Assembly: GCA_031277995.1 (NCBI GenBank)
Contig: JAITLH010000396.1
Location: forward strand, 1-13,191
From: Deltaproteobacteria bacterium
Lineage (GTDB): Bacteria; Desulfobacterota; Desulfarculia; Adiutricales; Adiutricaceae
DNA length: 13,191 nucleotides
Reading direction: 5' to 3'
Shown here: positions 1-6,288 of the stretch, piece after piece
Numbering within the stretch: position 1 is the stretch's first letter
Layout: every line of letters begins with the position of its first letter
Notes under the pieces: model-generated
Database searches by the model: none
The model's input: only the letters and a program-made list of their open reading frames with translations
Told to the model about the DNA's origin: nothing
Position numbers and translations under genes: made by a program

Positions 1-108
1 ATTATTTAAGGGAATTGAGGCGTAACTCCAAAAAGCCAACTATTTTGTCGCGACAATCAGAACGTTTGATTATTTAAGGGAATTGAGGCGTAACCCCAAA
101 AAGCCAAC
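1..108. repeat. 40-bp direct repeat pair, 68-bp period
   Basis: Bases 1-40 and 69-108 are identical except for one base (T at 27, C at 95). They are separated by 28 bp (41-68) that contain the perfect palindrome TTGTCGCGACAA at 45-56. The repeat ends sharply at its right side, and its left side is cut by the window edge, so more copies may lie outside. The geometry would fit the last two repeats of a CRISPR array or a plain 68-bp tandem repeat. No cas gene is visible, so it is left as an unassigned direct repeat. Confidence 0.9.
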
Positions 109-183
109 GCGCCTTTGAAAGGCCAAAGCCTCCCGAGGCGTTTAAAGAGCTCTTGAGCCCAAACTAATTTTAACCATTCACGG
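109..183. other. Chemoreceptor upstream region with small palindromes
   Basis: Between the repeat pair and the chemoreceptor gene lie three short dyads: GCCTTTGAAAGGC (111-123), GCCTCCCGAGGC (128-139) and AAGAGCTCTT (145-154). I see no convincing sigma70, sigma28 or sigma54 promoter and no Shine-Dalgarno sequence before the start codon. The dyads may be regulator sites or mRNA hairpins; nothing in the sequence decides this. Confidence 0.4.
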
Positions 184-192
184 ATGTGTGCC

Positions 193-2109
193 ATGAGTCT
201 AAAAACCAAAATAATTTCCGGTTACTTAGTGGTTTTGTTGATTTTCAGTGTCGTTTCTATAATGGTCATGCTTGATCTCAGAACCGTTTTACGCGATAGC
301 CATGAGCTTAGGGATCAGGTCATTCCCAATAACGACTTGTCGGCCGAGGCCAAGTATACCTTGGCCATGGAAGCCGTGGCCATCATGGATTACGCCTTTG
401 GCGGAAACGACGCGGCCTGGGAACAAGCCATGGCCATAAGGGAGATCAATAACGATGAGCTTGGAAAGCTTAAAAAAATGGTCGAGGAACTTAAGCTAAC
501 CAACCCCGAGCTAGTCAAGATGGAAGCGGATCTGACCAGGCTCTATGACGCCTTTGAGGCCAAAACCAACTCCCTGCCCGCGGCCCTGGCCACCATGGAA
601 GGGAACATGAAAAAGGGCTTTGAGAACTTTCGGGCTTTTGACTCCCTAATCCAAGCCTTCATAGATCCCCAAATGGAAAGGCTAGCCGGCTCCATCGGTT
701 ACTCGACCAACGCGGACGAATTAAACCGCCTTATCGGCGCGGTCGAAAAATCCAACACCCTTTCGGACGGCGGGGGCGACTTTTTTGAGGACGTTCTCTA
801 CGCCGTTTACGACAAGGATTTAAGCTTACTCGACGCCGCGATCGCCAATGGGGACAAGGTTTACGGAGAACTGGCCGAGTTTAGGGACCAAACCAGAAAC
901 CAAGAGCAACGCGCCCAGCTAACCAGGATCGCCACCGCCTTTTACGACTGCCTCATGGCGGTAAAAAACGTCAGAATCGACCTTAACTCCAGCCTGGCCG
1001 AAAAAGTGGGGCGCGACCAAGCCCGGGACGCCGCCTTGGACGCCATCGACATTTTTTCGGACCGCTTAAGCGAGATGACCATCGTGTTTGCCGACGAGAC
1101 CATAAAGCTCGTCGACAACGCCTGGCTGATACTGGTCATGGGCCTGGGCGTGGCCTTGGTTTTGTCCATGGGCATTTCCTGGATTTTTTCCAGTTCCCTT
1201 AGTAACAACCTAAAGGACATAACCACGCAGTTAACCAACGGCAGCGAGGAAGTGGAAAGGGCGGCCATGGAACTAAGCCAAGCCTCAAACCAAGTGGCCA
1301 CGGGCACTTCCCAAAACGCCACGGCCCTTGAGGAAACCAGCGCCGCCATCGAACAGCTTTCCTCCATGACGGCCAGAAACTCGGAAAACGCCGCCCTGGC
1401 CAAAAACTTGATTACCTCGGCCAGCGATTCGGTCCTGGTCTCGGAGAGGGCCATGGACAAGGTCATCGAGGCCATGACCCAGATCGCCGATTCGGGTAAC
1501 GAGATCGGTAAGATCATAAAAACCATCGACGAGATCGCCTTCCAGACAAACCTTTTGGCCTTAAACGCCGCCGTTGAGGCGGCCCGGGCCGGGGAATCGG
1601 GGGCGGGTTTCGCGGTCGTCGCCGACGAGGTTAGGAATTTGGCCATCCGTAGCGCCGACGCCGCCAAAAACACGGCCGACTTAATCGACAAGACCATCGA
1701 AAACATCTCGGTGGGATCGAGCTTGGTTAAGCAAACCTACGACGGCTTTGGGGCCCTGGTTACCGACGTTCGGCAAGTCTCCGAGATAATCGAGGGCGTG
1801 GCCGCGGCTTCCAGCGATCAAAGGCAAGGCATCTCCCAAATCACCATAGCCATCCAGGAGATGGATCAGGTCACCCAGAAAAACGCCGCCGTCTCGGAAC
1901 AAACGGCCGGGGCGGCCAGTTCCCTAACCAACGAAGCCAAGGTCCTGGACGAAAACTCCCACCGCTTAAAGGAACTGGTGGACGGCTCCAAAAAATCCAA
2001 AAACGGCTCCCTGGCCCCGGGTAACGGCTCGGCCAAAGCCGCCCCCTCCAACGGTTACAACGATTATTCGCGTTCGAGGATATCCAACTACCTCCCCATG
2101 GATGATTAG
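193..2109 (+). CDS. Methyl-accepting chemotaxis protein (transmembrane chemoreceptor)
   Basis: Inner-membrane chemoreceptor that senses a periplasmic signal and controls the CheA/CheW kinase complex. Numbering is from an ATG three codons upstream (184). Residues about 10-32 form the first membrane segment, about 33-312 the helical periplasmic sensor, and about 313-335 the second membrane segment. The conserved signalling hairpin tip is at 450-471, containing FQTNLLALNAAVEAARAG. Flanking long Ala/Ser/Glu-rich heptads are the methylated coiled coils. No clear HAMP domain follows the second membrane segment; the coiled coil begins almost directly. The C-terminus is a Ser/Gly/Lys-rich tail ending in YLPMDD, without the NWETF-type tether. 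I prefer the ATG at 193 because it gives the usual MSLKTK-type basic start before the membrane helix; neither start has a Shine-Dalgarno. The ligand cannot be predicted. No che genes are adjacent, so this is an orphan receptor locus. Confidence 0.95.
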   Translation: MSLKTKIISGYLVVLLIFSVVSIMVMLDLRTVLRDSHELRDQVIPNNDLSAEAKYTLAMEAVAIMDYAFGGNDAAWEQAMAIREINNDELGKLKKMVEELKLTNPELVKMEADLTRLYDAFEAKTNSLPAALATMEGNMKKGFENFRAFDSLIQAFIDPQMERLAGSIGYSTNADELNRLIGAVEKSNTLSDGGGDFFEDVLYAVYDKDLSLLDAAIANGDKVYGELAEFRDQTRNQEQRAQLTRIATAFYDCLMAVKNVRIDLNSSLAEKVGRDQARDAALDAIDIFSDRLSEMTIVFADETIKLVDNAWLILVMGLGVALVLSMGISWIFSSSLSNNLKDITTQLTNGSEEVERAAMELSQASNQVATGTSQNATALEETSAAIEQLSSMTARNSENAALAKNLITSASDSVLVSERAMDKVIEAMTQIADSGNEIGKIIKTIDEIAFQTNLLALNAAVEAARAGESGAGFAVVADEVRNLAIRSADAAKNTADLIDKTIENISVGSSLVKQTYDGFGALVTDVRQVSEIIEGVAAASSDQRQGISQITIAIQEMDQVTQKNAAVSEQTAGAASSLTNEAKVLDENSHRLKELVDGSKKSKNGSLAPGNGSAKAAPSNGYNDYSRSRISNYLPMDD

Positions 2110-2117
2110 AAAAACTT

Positions 2118-2173
2118 CCCCCCACGCCTCGCGCTCGGCCAAAAGGCCCCGGCGCGGGGCGCGGGGGTTTTTT
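2118..2173 (+). terminator. Rho-independent terminator after the chemoreceptor gene
   Basis: A very GC-rich stem begins eight bases after the stop codon. The C-run at 2118-2123 pairs with the G-run at 2163-2167, followed inward by CG, CCT and CGCGC pairing with the opposite arm, around an AAAA-capped tip. It is followed immediately by six T (2168-2173). The T-run shares its last bases with the -35 box of the next promoter. Confidence 0.85.
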
Positions 2174-2200
2174 GACAGATCGCCCCGAGGCGGGTATAAT
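2172..2200 (+). promoter_or_regulatory. Consensus sigma70 promoter for ribF
   Basis: TTGACA at 2172-2177 and TATAAT at 2195-2200 are separated by exactly 17 bp, so both hexamers match the housekeeping consensus perfectly. Transcription should start near 2207, giving ribF a leader of about 250 nucleotides. The -35 box overlaps the T-run of the preceding terminator. Confidence 0.85.
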
Positions 2201-2206
2201 ATAAGA

Positions 2207-2455
2207 CTAACGTTTGTTTTGGCCCCCCAGCCGGGGGCCAAGCGCTTATCCCATAAGGGTTTCAGCCAAACGCTTTTTTCAGGCGGGTTTCGTCGGGCGC
2301 TTTCGCCAAACGTTTTCACCGCAAGGGTTTCTTCGGGCGCTTTCGCCAAACGGCTTTGCCAGGGTTTTTTTGGACGCTTTTTTTAGGGCCGAACTTGGCC
2401 TCCCCCGGGCCGCCTAGGCCTTATTTTTTTCGTTTTTTTTCGGTATGTCCCCCCC
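2207..2455 (+). other. Structured, repeat-containing leader of ribF
   Basis: This non-coding leader starts with a 9-bp hairpin (2219-2227 with 2233-2241, loop CAGCC). A 28-bp direct repeat follows at 2285-2312 and 2325-2352 (one mismatch, 40-bp period), with a shortened third copy at 2257-2272. Each full copy can fold GGCG-CTTT-CGCC. Two T-runs follow (about 2365-2384), then a T/C-rich tract up to the start codon and no Shine-Dalgarno. I looked for the conserved blocks of an FMN (RFN) riboswitch, which often precedes riboflavin genes, and did not recognise them. A regulatory role is inference from length and structure. Confidence 0.5.
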
Positions 2456-3388
2456 ATGTTAATCTCCCGAAATTGGCTAAGCAAAATACAGAGCCACCGG
2501 CCCCGGGTGGCCATGACCGTTGGGGTCTTTGACGGGCTGCATCTGGGCCACCGTTATCTGATTGAAAAGGTCATCCAAAGGGCCCAGAGCCTGAACCTTC
2601 AATCGCTGGTTTTGACCTTCGATCCCCATCCCATCGCCGTCCTTTCGCCCAAAAGCGATCCCGAAATCCTGACCACCTTTGAGCAAAAGGCCGAAGTCTT
2701 GGAGGGCTGGGGCTTGGATCATTTGGGCCGCTTGGAGTTTAGCCAAAATCTTAGCCACATGTCGGCCGACGAATTTTTAACCGAGGCTATTTGGAGCAGG
2801 GTCGAACCCCATGAGTTTATCATCGGGCCGGATTTTCGCTACGGCCGAAACGCCGAGGGCCATCTGGAATCGCTAAAAAAATGGGCCAAGGACAAAAAGA
2901 TCCACCTGACCGTGGTAAAACTCCAAATGGGCGACGAGGTCAGCTATTCCAGCTCCAGGGTTAGGGGACTTCTTAAAATAGGCCTGGTCCAGGCCGCGGC
3001 CGCCTCCCTGGGCCGGCCTTACCGACTAAGCGGGATCGTTATAGACGGCTCCCACCGGGGCAGAAAACTGGGTTTTCCCACGGCCAATTTGGGCCAAGTC
3101 AAACAGCTCATCCCCGGCCCCGGCGTCTACGCGGTCAAGGTCAAATTAAACGATACCTACCATGACGGCATGACCAGCATCGGCCACAACCCCACCTTTG
3201 GGAGCCCGTATCTTACCGTCGAAACCTTCCTTTTCGACTTTGACCAAAGCCTATACGGCCAACGCCTCGACCTGGATTTTATCGACCAGATGCGCGGCAT
3301 GGTCCGTTTTCCCGACCCCCAGAGTTTGGTCAAACAGCTTAAGACCGACGAGGAACGCGCCCGCTCGATTTTGACAAAGCTAGACTAG
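2456..3388 (+). CDS. ribF: Bifunctional riboflavin kinase / FMN adenylyltransferase (FAD synthetase)
   Basis: Cytoplasmic enzyme that phosphorylates riboflavin to FMN and then adenylates FMN to FAD. The 310-residue length is normal for the family. The N-terminal nucleotidyltransferase domain (about 15-175) carries the GVFDGLHLGH motif (23-32), the GPDFRYGRNAEG segment (124-135) and SSSRVRGLL (165-173). The C-terminal kinase domain (about 186-310) starts at RPYRLSGIV and has the GFPTAN motif (206-211), PGPGVY (220-225), SIGHNPTFG (241-249) and TVETF (254-258). Both active sites look intact. The ATG at 2456 is used because the first catalytic motif begins about 20 residues later, as in relatives. 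There is no Shine-Dalgarno; a pyrimidine tract precedes the start. It is a single-gene unit with its own promoter and terminator. Confidence 0.97.
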   Translation: MLISRNWLSKIQSHRPRVAMTVGVFDGLHLGHRYLIEKVIQRAQSLNLQSLVLTFDPHPIAVLSPKSDPEILTTFEQKAEVLEGWGLDHLGRLEFSQNLSHMSADEFLTEAIWSRVEPHEFIIGPDFRYGRNAEGHLESLKKWAKDKKIHLTVVKLQMGDEVSYSSSRVRGLLKIGLVQAAAASLGRPYRLSGIVIDGSHRGRKLGFPTANLGQVKQLIPGPGVYAVKVKLNDTYHDGMTSIGHNPTFGSPYLTVETFLFDFDQSLYGQRLDLDFIDQMRGMVRFPDPQSLVKQLKTDEERARSILTKLD

Positions 3389-3415
3389 TCCTGTTTCGTC
3401 AATAGGTCCCTAACG

Positions 3416-3470
3416 AAAAAACCGGGCCCGCCAAGGTCGATTTCATCGACCGGCGGGCCCGGTTTTTTTT
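3416..3470. terminator. Bidirectional terminator between ribF and yggU
   Basis: The 12-base arm 3421-3432 pairs perfectly with 3452-3463, and an inner 7-bp stem (3435-3441 with 3445-3451) closes on a TTC loop. On the plus strand the stem runs into eight T (3463-3470). On the minus strand the A-run at 3416-3421 supplies the T-run. It therefore serves both converging genes. Confidence 0.93.
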
Positions 3471-3487
3471 GGCTTTGCTTATTGGCG

Positions 3488-3769
3488 CTACTTATTTTCC
3501 AGGGCCTGGTCTAGCCTGGCGAAAAGTTCTTCCTGGCTAAGATCGTCCACGACAATAAGCTTGTCCCGGGAGGCGGCCCCTTGGGCCAAGGTCAATTTTG
3601 AGGGGGCCAGTTTTAGGGCCTTGGCCAGAAATTTAATCAGGGCTTGGTTGGCTTGGCCGTCAACGGGGGGGCTGGTGAGGGTGACTTTTAAGCGCTCGCC
3701 CTCTCGGGCCACCAAGCGGTCGCGGCTGGCTCTGGGGGTAAGTTTAACCCGTAGGCGGGATTGATCCAT
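3488..3769 (-). CDS. yggU: YggU family (DUF167) small conserved protein
   Basis: A 93-residue protein of the YggU/DUF167 family, whose biochemical role is not established. Family features are VKLTPRASRD near the N-terminus (8-17), the PPVDGQANQAL block (34-44) followed by an amphipathic helix, and GAASRDKLIVV (64-74). Length is normal. The ATG at 3769 is the only start that keeps the family N-terminus, but no Shine-Dalgarno precedes it. The first nine or so codons lie inside the rightmost conserved unit of a triplicated 42/43-bp repeat; the two upstream copies carry ATA or CTG in place of the start. It lies 163 bp downstream of yggT on the same strand, the same pairing seen in E. coli, so it is probably cotranscribed. 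Confidence 0.9.
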   Translation of the reverse strand: MDQSRLRVKLTPRASRDRLVAREGERLKVTLTSPPVDGQANQALIKFLAKALKLAPSKLTLAQGAASRDKLIVVDDLSQEELFARLDQALENK

Positions 3770-3871
3770 GGTAAAAACTGTTTTGGTTAACCCGTAGGCG
3801 GGATTGGTCTATGTAAAAACTGTTTTGTTTAACCCGTAAGCGGGATTGATTCAGGTAAAAACTGTTTTTTT
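3743..3871. repeat. Three tandem 42/43-bp repeats covering the yggU start
   Basis: Three units begin at about 3743, 3787 and 3828; the common AACCCG core lies at 3746, 3789 and 3831. Each contains the dyad CCCG-N4-CGGG and, at its right end, AAAACTGTTTT, which is an inverted repeat with one central base. Read on the minus strand, the unit encodes the beginning of YggU (DQSRLRV). Only the unit joined to the gene has ATG; the middle one has ATA and the far one CTG. The far and middle units are in frame with each other (42 bp), but the 43-bp step puts them out of frame with yggU, and that frame stops at a TAA inside the first unit. Confidence 0.95.
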
Positions 3872-3874
3872 ATT

Positions 3875-3903
3875 AAAAAATTTTTTATGGCACTAACGTT
3901 AGT
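3875..3903. promoter_or_regulatory. A6T6 tract and ACTAACGTTAGT palindrome upstream of yggU
   Basis: AAAAAATTTTTT (3875-3886) is followed by the perfect 12-bp palindrome ACTAACGTTAGT (3892-3903), between the yggT stop codon and the repeats. The palindrome has the form of a repressor operator and the A/T tract suggests curved DNA. No good -10/-35 pair is visible here on the minus strand, so the role is uncertain. Confidence 0.35.
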
Positions 3904-3932
3904 CAAATTTAAGAAGGTTAATTGCGTTTTGG

Positions 3933-4556
3933 TTAAACCGGCGCGTTTACGATGGTCCCGTAGGTAGGCAGGTAGGGGATGAAGACCATTCTCAGTTGGT
4001 CCAAAAGTAGGTAAGCCACCACCATGGCGATTAAAAAGACCAGGGCCTTAACGTCCAGGCCCCTGGGCCCGTAAGGGAACCAGCGGCGCAGGGGGGAAAG
4101 GAGGGGTTCGGTGACCGCGTAGATGAATAAGACCAAGGGGTTTTCGAAAGAGGGGTTAACCAAGGACATGATTAGCCTAATGACCATGATAATCCCCAGA
4201 AACACGATAAAGGACTGGATCATGGAAGTTAGTTGATAGGCCATGAAAGGCCAAAGTATGGACAGGGGTTGGTTGACGGCCCGCAGTTGAAGCCCGCCCA
4301 CGATGGCGATCCTTAATATGGCCAGCGCGATTACGAAAATGAAGGGCGAAAAATCCAAGCCGCCCAGTATCAAAGGGAAACGTTTTCTGAACCAATTAAG
4401 CGGCGGATCGGTTAGGCTGGAGACAAAACGCATCAAAGAGGAATATGGACTTGGCGAAACCCAACTGATTATGACCCTAAATATGACAATCCACACATAA
4501 ATGGTGATAACCCAGTAAACCAATTTACTTAGGCTCAGTAACGTTTGATCTGGCAA
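3933..4556 (-). CDS. yggT: YggT family integral membrane protein, two YGGT repeats
   Basis: A 207-residue inner-membrane protein made of two YGGT repeats. Each repeat has a membrane helix, a short loop with the pattern P-x(n)-LTDPPL or VTEPLL followed by an Arg-rich turn, a GLD motif and a second helix. Membrane helices lie at about 10-33, 70-88, 112-133 and 168-188; GLDFSP is at 66-71 and GLDVK at 166-170. The family has been linked to cell-envelope and osmotic functions, but no activity is established. The start is a TTG at 4556, supported by GAGG (4565-4568 on the plus coordinate) eight bases upstream and a promoter about 70 bp away. It is the first gene of a likely yggT-yggU operon. Confidence 0.92.
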   Translation of the reverse strand: MPDQTLLSLSKLVYWVITIYVWIVIFRVIISWVSPSPYSSLMRFVSSLTDPPLNWFRKRFPLILGGLDFSPFIFVIALAILRIAIVGGLQLRAVNQPLSILWPFMAYQLTSMIQSFIVFLGIIMVIRLIMSLVNPSFENPLVLFIYAVTEPLLSPLRRWFPYGPRGLDVKALVFLIAMVVAYLLLDQLRMVFIPYLPTYGTIVNAPV

Positions 4557-4623
4557 GGCTTTTACCTCAAGTTATTTCGCTTTTTTCGCGGTTTGTGTTT
4601 ATCGGCCAATATTTTAAAAAACT

Positions 4624-4652
4624 ATTCTAAAAATCTTTCTCTTTGTTCCCAA
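4624..4652 (-). promoter_or_regulatory. Sigma70-type promoter for yggT
   Basis: Read on the minus strand, TTGGGA (4652-4647) and TAGAAT (4629-4624) are separated by 17 bp. The -35 box matches four of six and the -10 box five of six consensus bases. Transcription would start near 4617, giving a leader of about 60 nucleotides and a Shine-Dalgarno in the right place for the TTG start. Confidence 0.65.
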
Positions 4653-4813
4653 AACCTAGGCCCCTTGACGCTCCCCACAGAAAGGCGCGCCGCCTTGGCC
4701 CAAAAGCCCGGGGTACTTGATTATACCCCGGCGGCCTTAAGTTACCAAACCCAAATCAAACCCTGGCCCGTAAAAGCCGTCCGCCCGAGGCCCCCAAGCC
4801 GCCCCGATCCCCA
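4653..4813. other. Non-coding stretch between kdsD and yggT
   Basis: The 343-bp gap between kdsD and yggT holds the yggT promoter at one end and the kdsD terminator at the other. Between them I see only an inverted repeat, CCGGGGTA (4708-4715) with TACCCCGG (4724-4731). No supported coding region is present; an open frame across 4545-4859 has no ribosome site or recognisable family. Confidence 0.5.
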
Positions 4814-4850
4814 CAAAAACGTCAAGTCTTCCAAAGACTTGACGTTTTTG
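4814..4850 (-). terminator. Terminator after kdsD
   Basis: A perfect 17-bp stem (4814-4830 with 4834-4850) closes on a three-base loop. The outer stem is A5 on one side and T5 on the other, so the hairpin ends in a U-run on either strand. It lies 50 bp past the kdsD stop codon and insulates yggT from kdsD transcription. Confidence 0.88.
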
Positions 4851-4899
4851 GGATATTAAGTTAACGTATTCGCGGTAATTACGCTTAAGCGGTTTTGAA

Positions 4900-5862
4900 T
4901 TAGGTCACTCCGGCGGCCAAGATGTCATGGATATGTATGACCCCGATGGGGACCTGGTCTTGGTTTAGGACAAAGGCGTTGGTGATGCCCTTGGTTTGCA
5001 TGGTGGCCAGGGCCTTGGCGGCCAGGGTTTCGGGCGAAAAAGTCGTGGGCGAGGCGGTCATGATTTGCTGGGCGCTGGTTTCCAGGAGGTTTGGCCCCAT
5101 ATGGCGCCTTAGATCGCCGTCGGTAATCATGCCGATGAGTTTTTCGTCCTTAACTATCCCCAGGCAGCCCAGGCGTTTTTTGGTCATGATTAAAAGGGCG
5201 TGGGACATTTGGTCGGTTGGGGCAACCAGGGGCAGTTCCGGGCCCACGCGCATCAAATCCCCCACGGAATTTAAGCGGCTCCCGAGTTTTCCGCCGGGAT
5301 GGTAACGGCGGAAGTCTTCCAAGGTAAAACCCCTGGCCGAAAGAAGGCTTAGGGCCAAGGCGTCGCCCAGGGCCATCATCATGGTCGTGGAAGTGGTCGG
5401 GGCGCAGCCCAAAGGGCAGGCCTCCAAAAGATCCGGCAGGGCGATGACCACGTCGGAATTTTTGCCCAAAAGGCTCTCGGGATCTTTGGTTACCCCGATT
5501 ATTTTGATGGAATAGCGGACGCAAAATTGCAAAATCACGCCAAGCTCGCTGGTTTGGCCGGAATTTGAGTAAGCCATCAAAACGTCTTGGTTTCGGGCCA
5601 GCATGCCCAGATCGCCGTGCCCGGCCTCGACCGGGTGAATGAAAAAACTTGGGGTGCCGGTGGAAGAGAGCGTGGCCGCGACTTTTCTGGCCACGTAGCC
5701 GCTTTTGCCGATGCCGGTCACGGCCAGGCGCCCCTTGGATTCCAAAATGATTTCGAGCGCTTGGTTAAAGGAATCGCCCAGGCTCTCGGCCAAGAGCTCA
5801 AGGCTTTTGGCCTCCTGGCATAAAACCTCTCGGGCCGTGGTTAGGTGATTGTTTTTGGTCAT
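4900..5862 (-). CDS. kdsD: Arabinose-5-phosphate isomerase (Kdo pathway), SIS + two CBS domains
   Basis: Cytoplasmic aldose-ketose isomerase converting ribulose-5-phosphate to arabinose-5-phosphate, the first step toward Kdo in the lipopolysaccharide core. The 320 residues match the KdsD/GutQ family. The SIS domain (about 38-175) has TGIGKSGYVARK (49-60), HPVEAGHGDLG (76-86), the YSNSGQTSE phosphosugar loop (98-106) and APTTSTT (154-160). FRRYHPGGKLG (185-194) links it to two CBS domains (about 203-258 and 265-320), the first with GMITDGDLRR (244-253). The ATG at 5862 is fixed by an in-frame TAA four codons upstream; no clear Shine-Dalgarno is present. It has its own promoter (6038-6066) and terminator. 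The GutQ paralogue assignment is possible, but the general Kdo role is more likely because no sugar-uptake genes are nearby. Confidence 0.95.
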   Translation of the reverse strand: MTKNNHLTTAREVLCQEAKSLELLAESLGDSFNQALEIILESKGRLAVTGIGKSGYVARKVAATLSSTGTPSFFIHPVEAGHGDLGMLARNQDVLMAYSNSGQTSELGVILQFCVRYSIKIIGVTKDPESLLGKNSDVVIALPDLLEACPLGCAPTTSTTMMMALGDALALSLLSARGFTLEDFRRYHPGGKLGSRLNSVGDLMRVGPELPLVAPTDQMSHALLIMTKKRLGCLGIVKDEKLIGMITDGDLRRHMGPNLLETSAQQIMTASPTTFSPETLAAKALATMQTKGITNAFVLNQDQVPIGVIHIHDILAAGVT

Positions 5863-6030
5863 GGTCGAAAGCGTTTAATCCTCGGCGTTTAACCATCTTG
5901 GGGCTTAGGGGAGGGAGGGCCCGGGAAAGGGTCCGGACCGCTGGGTACCGATGGGAACCATGGGGGCCAAAGGGACGCGCCGGGCCCTTTGGCCGATTTG
6001 GGCCGGGGATATTGATCGTTGGCCCCGTTT
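5863..6030 (-). other. Leader of kdsD with a 10-bp hairpin
   Basis: From the predicted start near 6031 to the kdsD ATG the leader is about 170 nucleotides. GGCCAAAGGG (5965-5974) pairs perfectly with CCCTTTGGCC (5985-5994) around a 10-base loop, and GGTCCGGACC (5930-5939) is a perfect palindrome. No U-run follows the hairpin, so it is not a terminator. I recognise no known riboswitch. Confidence 0.5.
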
Positions 6031-6037
6031 TGGGGTA

Positions 6038-6066
6038 AATATAGGTCAGGACCAAACTTATGTCAA
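6038..6066 (-). promoter_or_regulatory. Sigma70 promoter for kdsD
   Basis: On the minus strand, TTGACA (6066-6061) and TATATT (6043-6038) are 17 bp apart: a perfect -35 and a five-of-six -10. The start would be near 6031. The -35 box sits at the edge of the leftmost copy of a 44-bp tandem duplication, so a second TTGACA lies 44 bp further upstream (6110-6105) without a matching -10. Confidence 0.8.
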
Positions 6067-6143
6067 GGACGGCCAGGGCTTCAGGTTTTCGCGAACCGTA
6101 CTTATGTCAAGGACGGCCAGGGCTTCAGGTTTTCGCGAACCGT
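6056..6143. repeat. Perfect 44-bp tandem duplication at the kdsD promoter
   Basis: Bases 6056-6099 and 6100-6143 are identical over 44 bp with no spacer. Each unit contains the minus-strand -35 sequence TTGACA and the palindromic core TTCGCGAA within GGTTTTCGCGAACC. Complete identity suggests a recent duplication. Confidence 0.97.
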
Positions 6144-6288
6144 GGGGGAGTTTTGGTTAAACTTGATTGCGAGCTTTGATGGAGGGCGCTTTGGGGCCTG
6201 GGGTTTTGGGCGGGTCGAAAATTAGGGTTTTTTCGTTAAACGGTCTGGCCGTTGGCCAAGGGGCTAGGGCCCATGGGGCCGTCGCCCC
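6144..6288. other. Rest of the rlpA-kdsD gap, with a hairpin after rlpA
   Basis: Directly after the rlpA stop codon a GC-rich double hairpin can form on the minus strand (6288-6260: outer GGGGC/GCCCC, inner GGCCC/GGGCC around CAT). No U-run follows, so I do not call it a standard terminator; rlpA transcripts may read on toward kdsD. The remainder of this stretch shows no gene. Confidence 0.4.

Noticed and set aside
1..108. CRISPR array
   Set aside because: Only two repeats are visible, the single spacer contains a 12-bp palindrome, and there are no cas genes; recorded as a direct repeat.
942..1706. Minus-strand open frame of 254 codons antisense to the chemoreceptor
   Set aside because: It lies wholly inside a well-defined chemoreceptor domain and has no family features.
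2207..2455. FMN (RFN) riboswitch upstream of ribF
   Set aside because: The conserved RFN sequence blocks were not seen; the leader is repeat-based instead.
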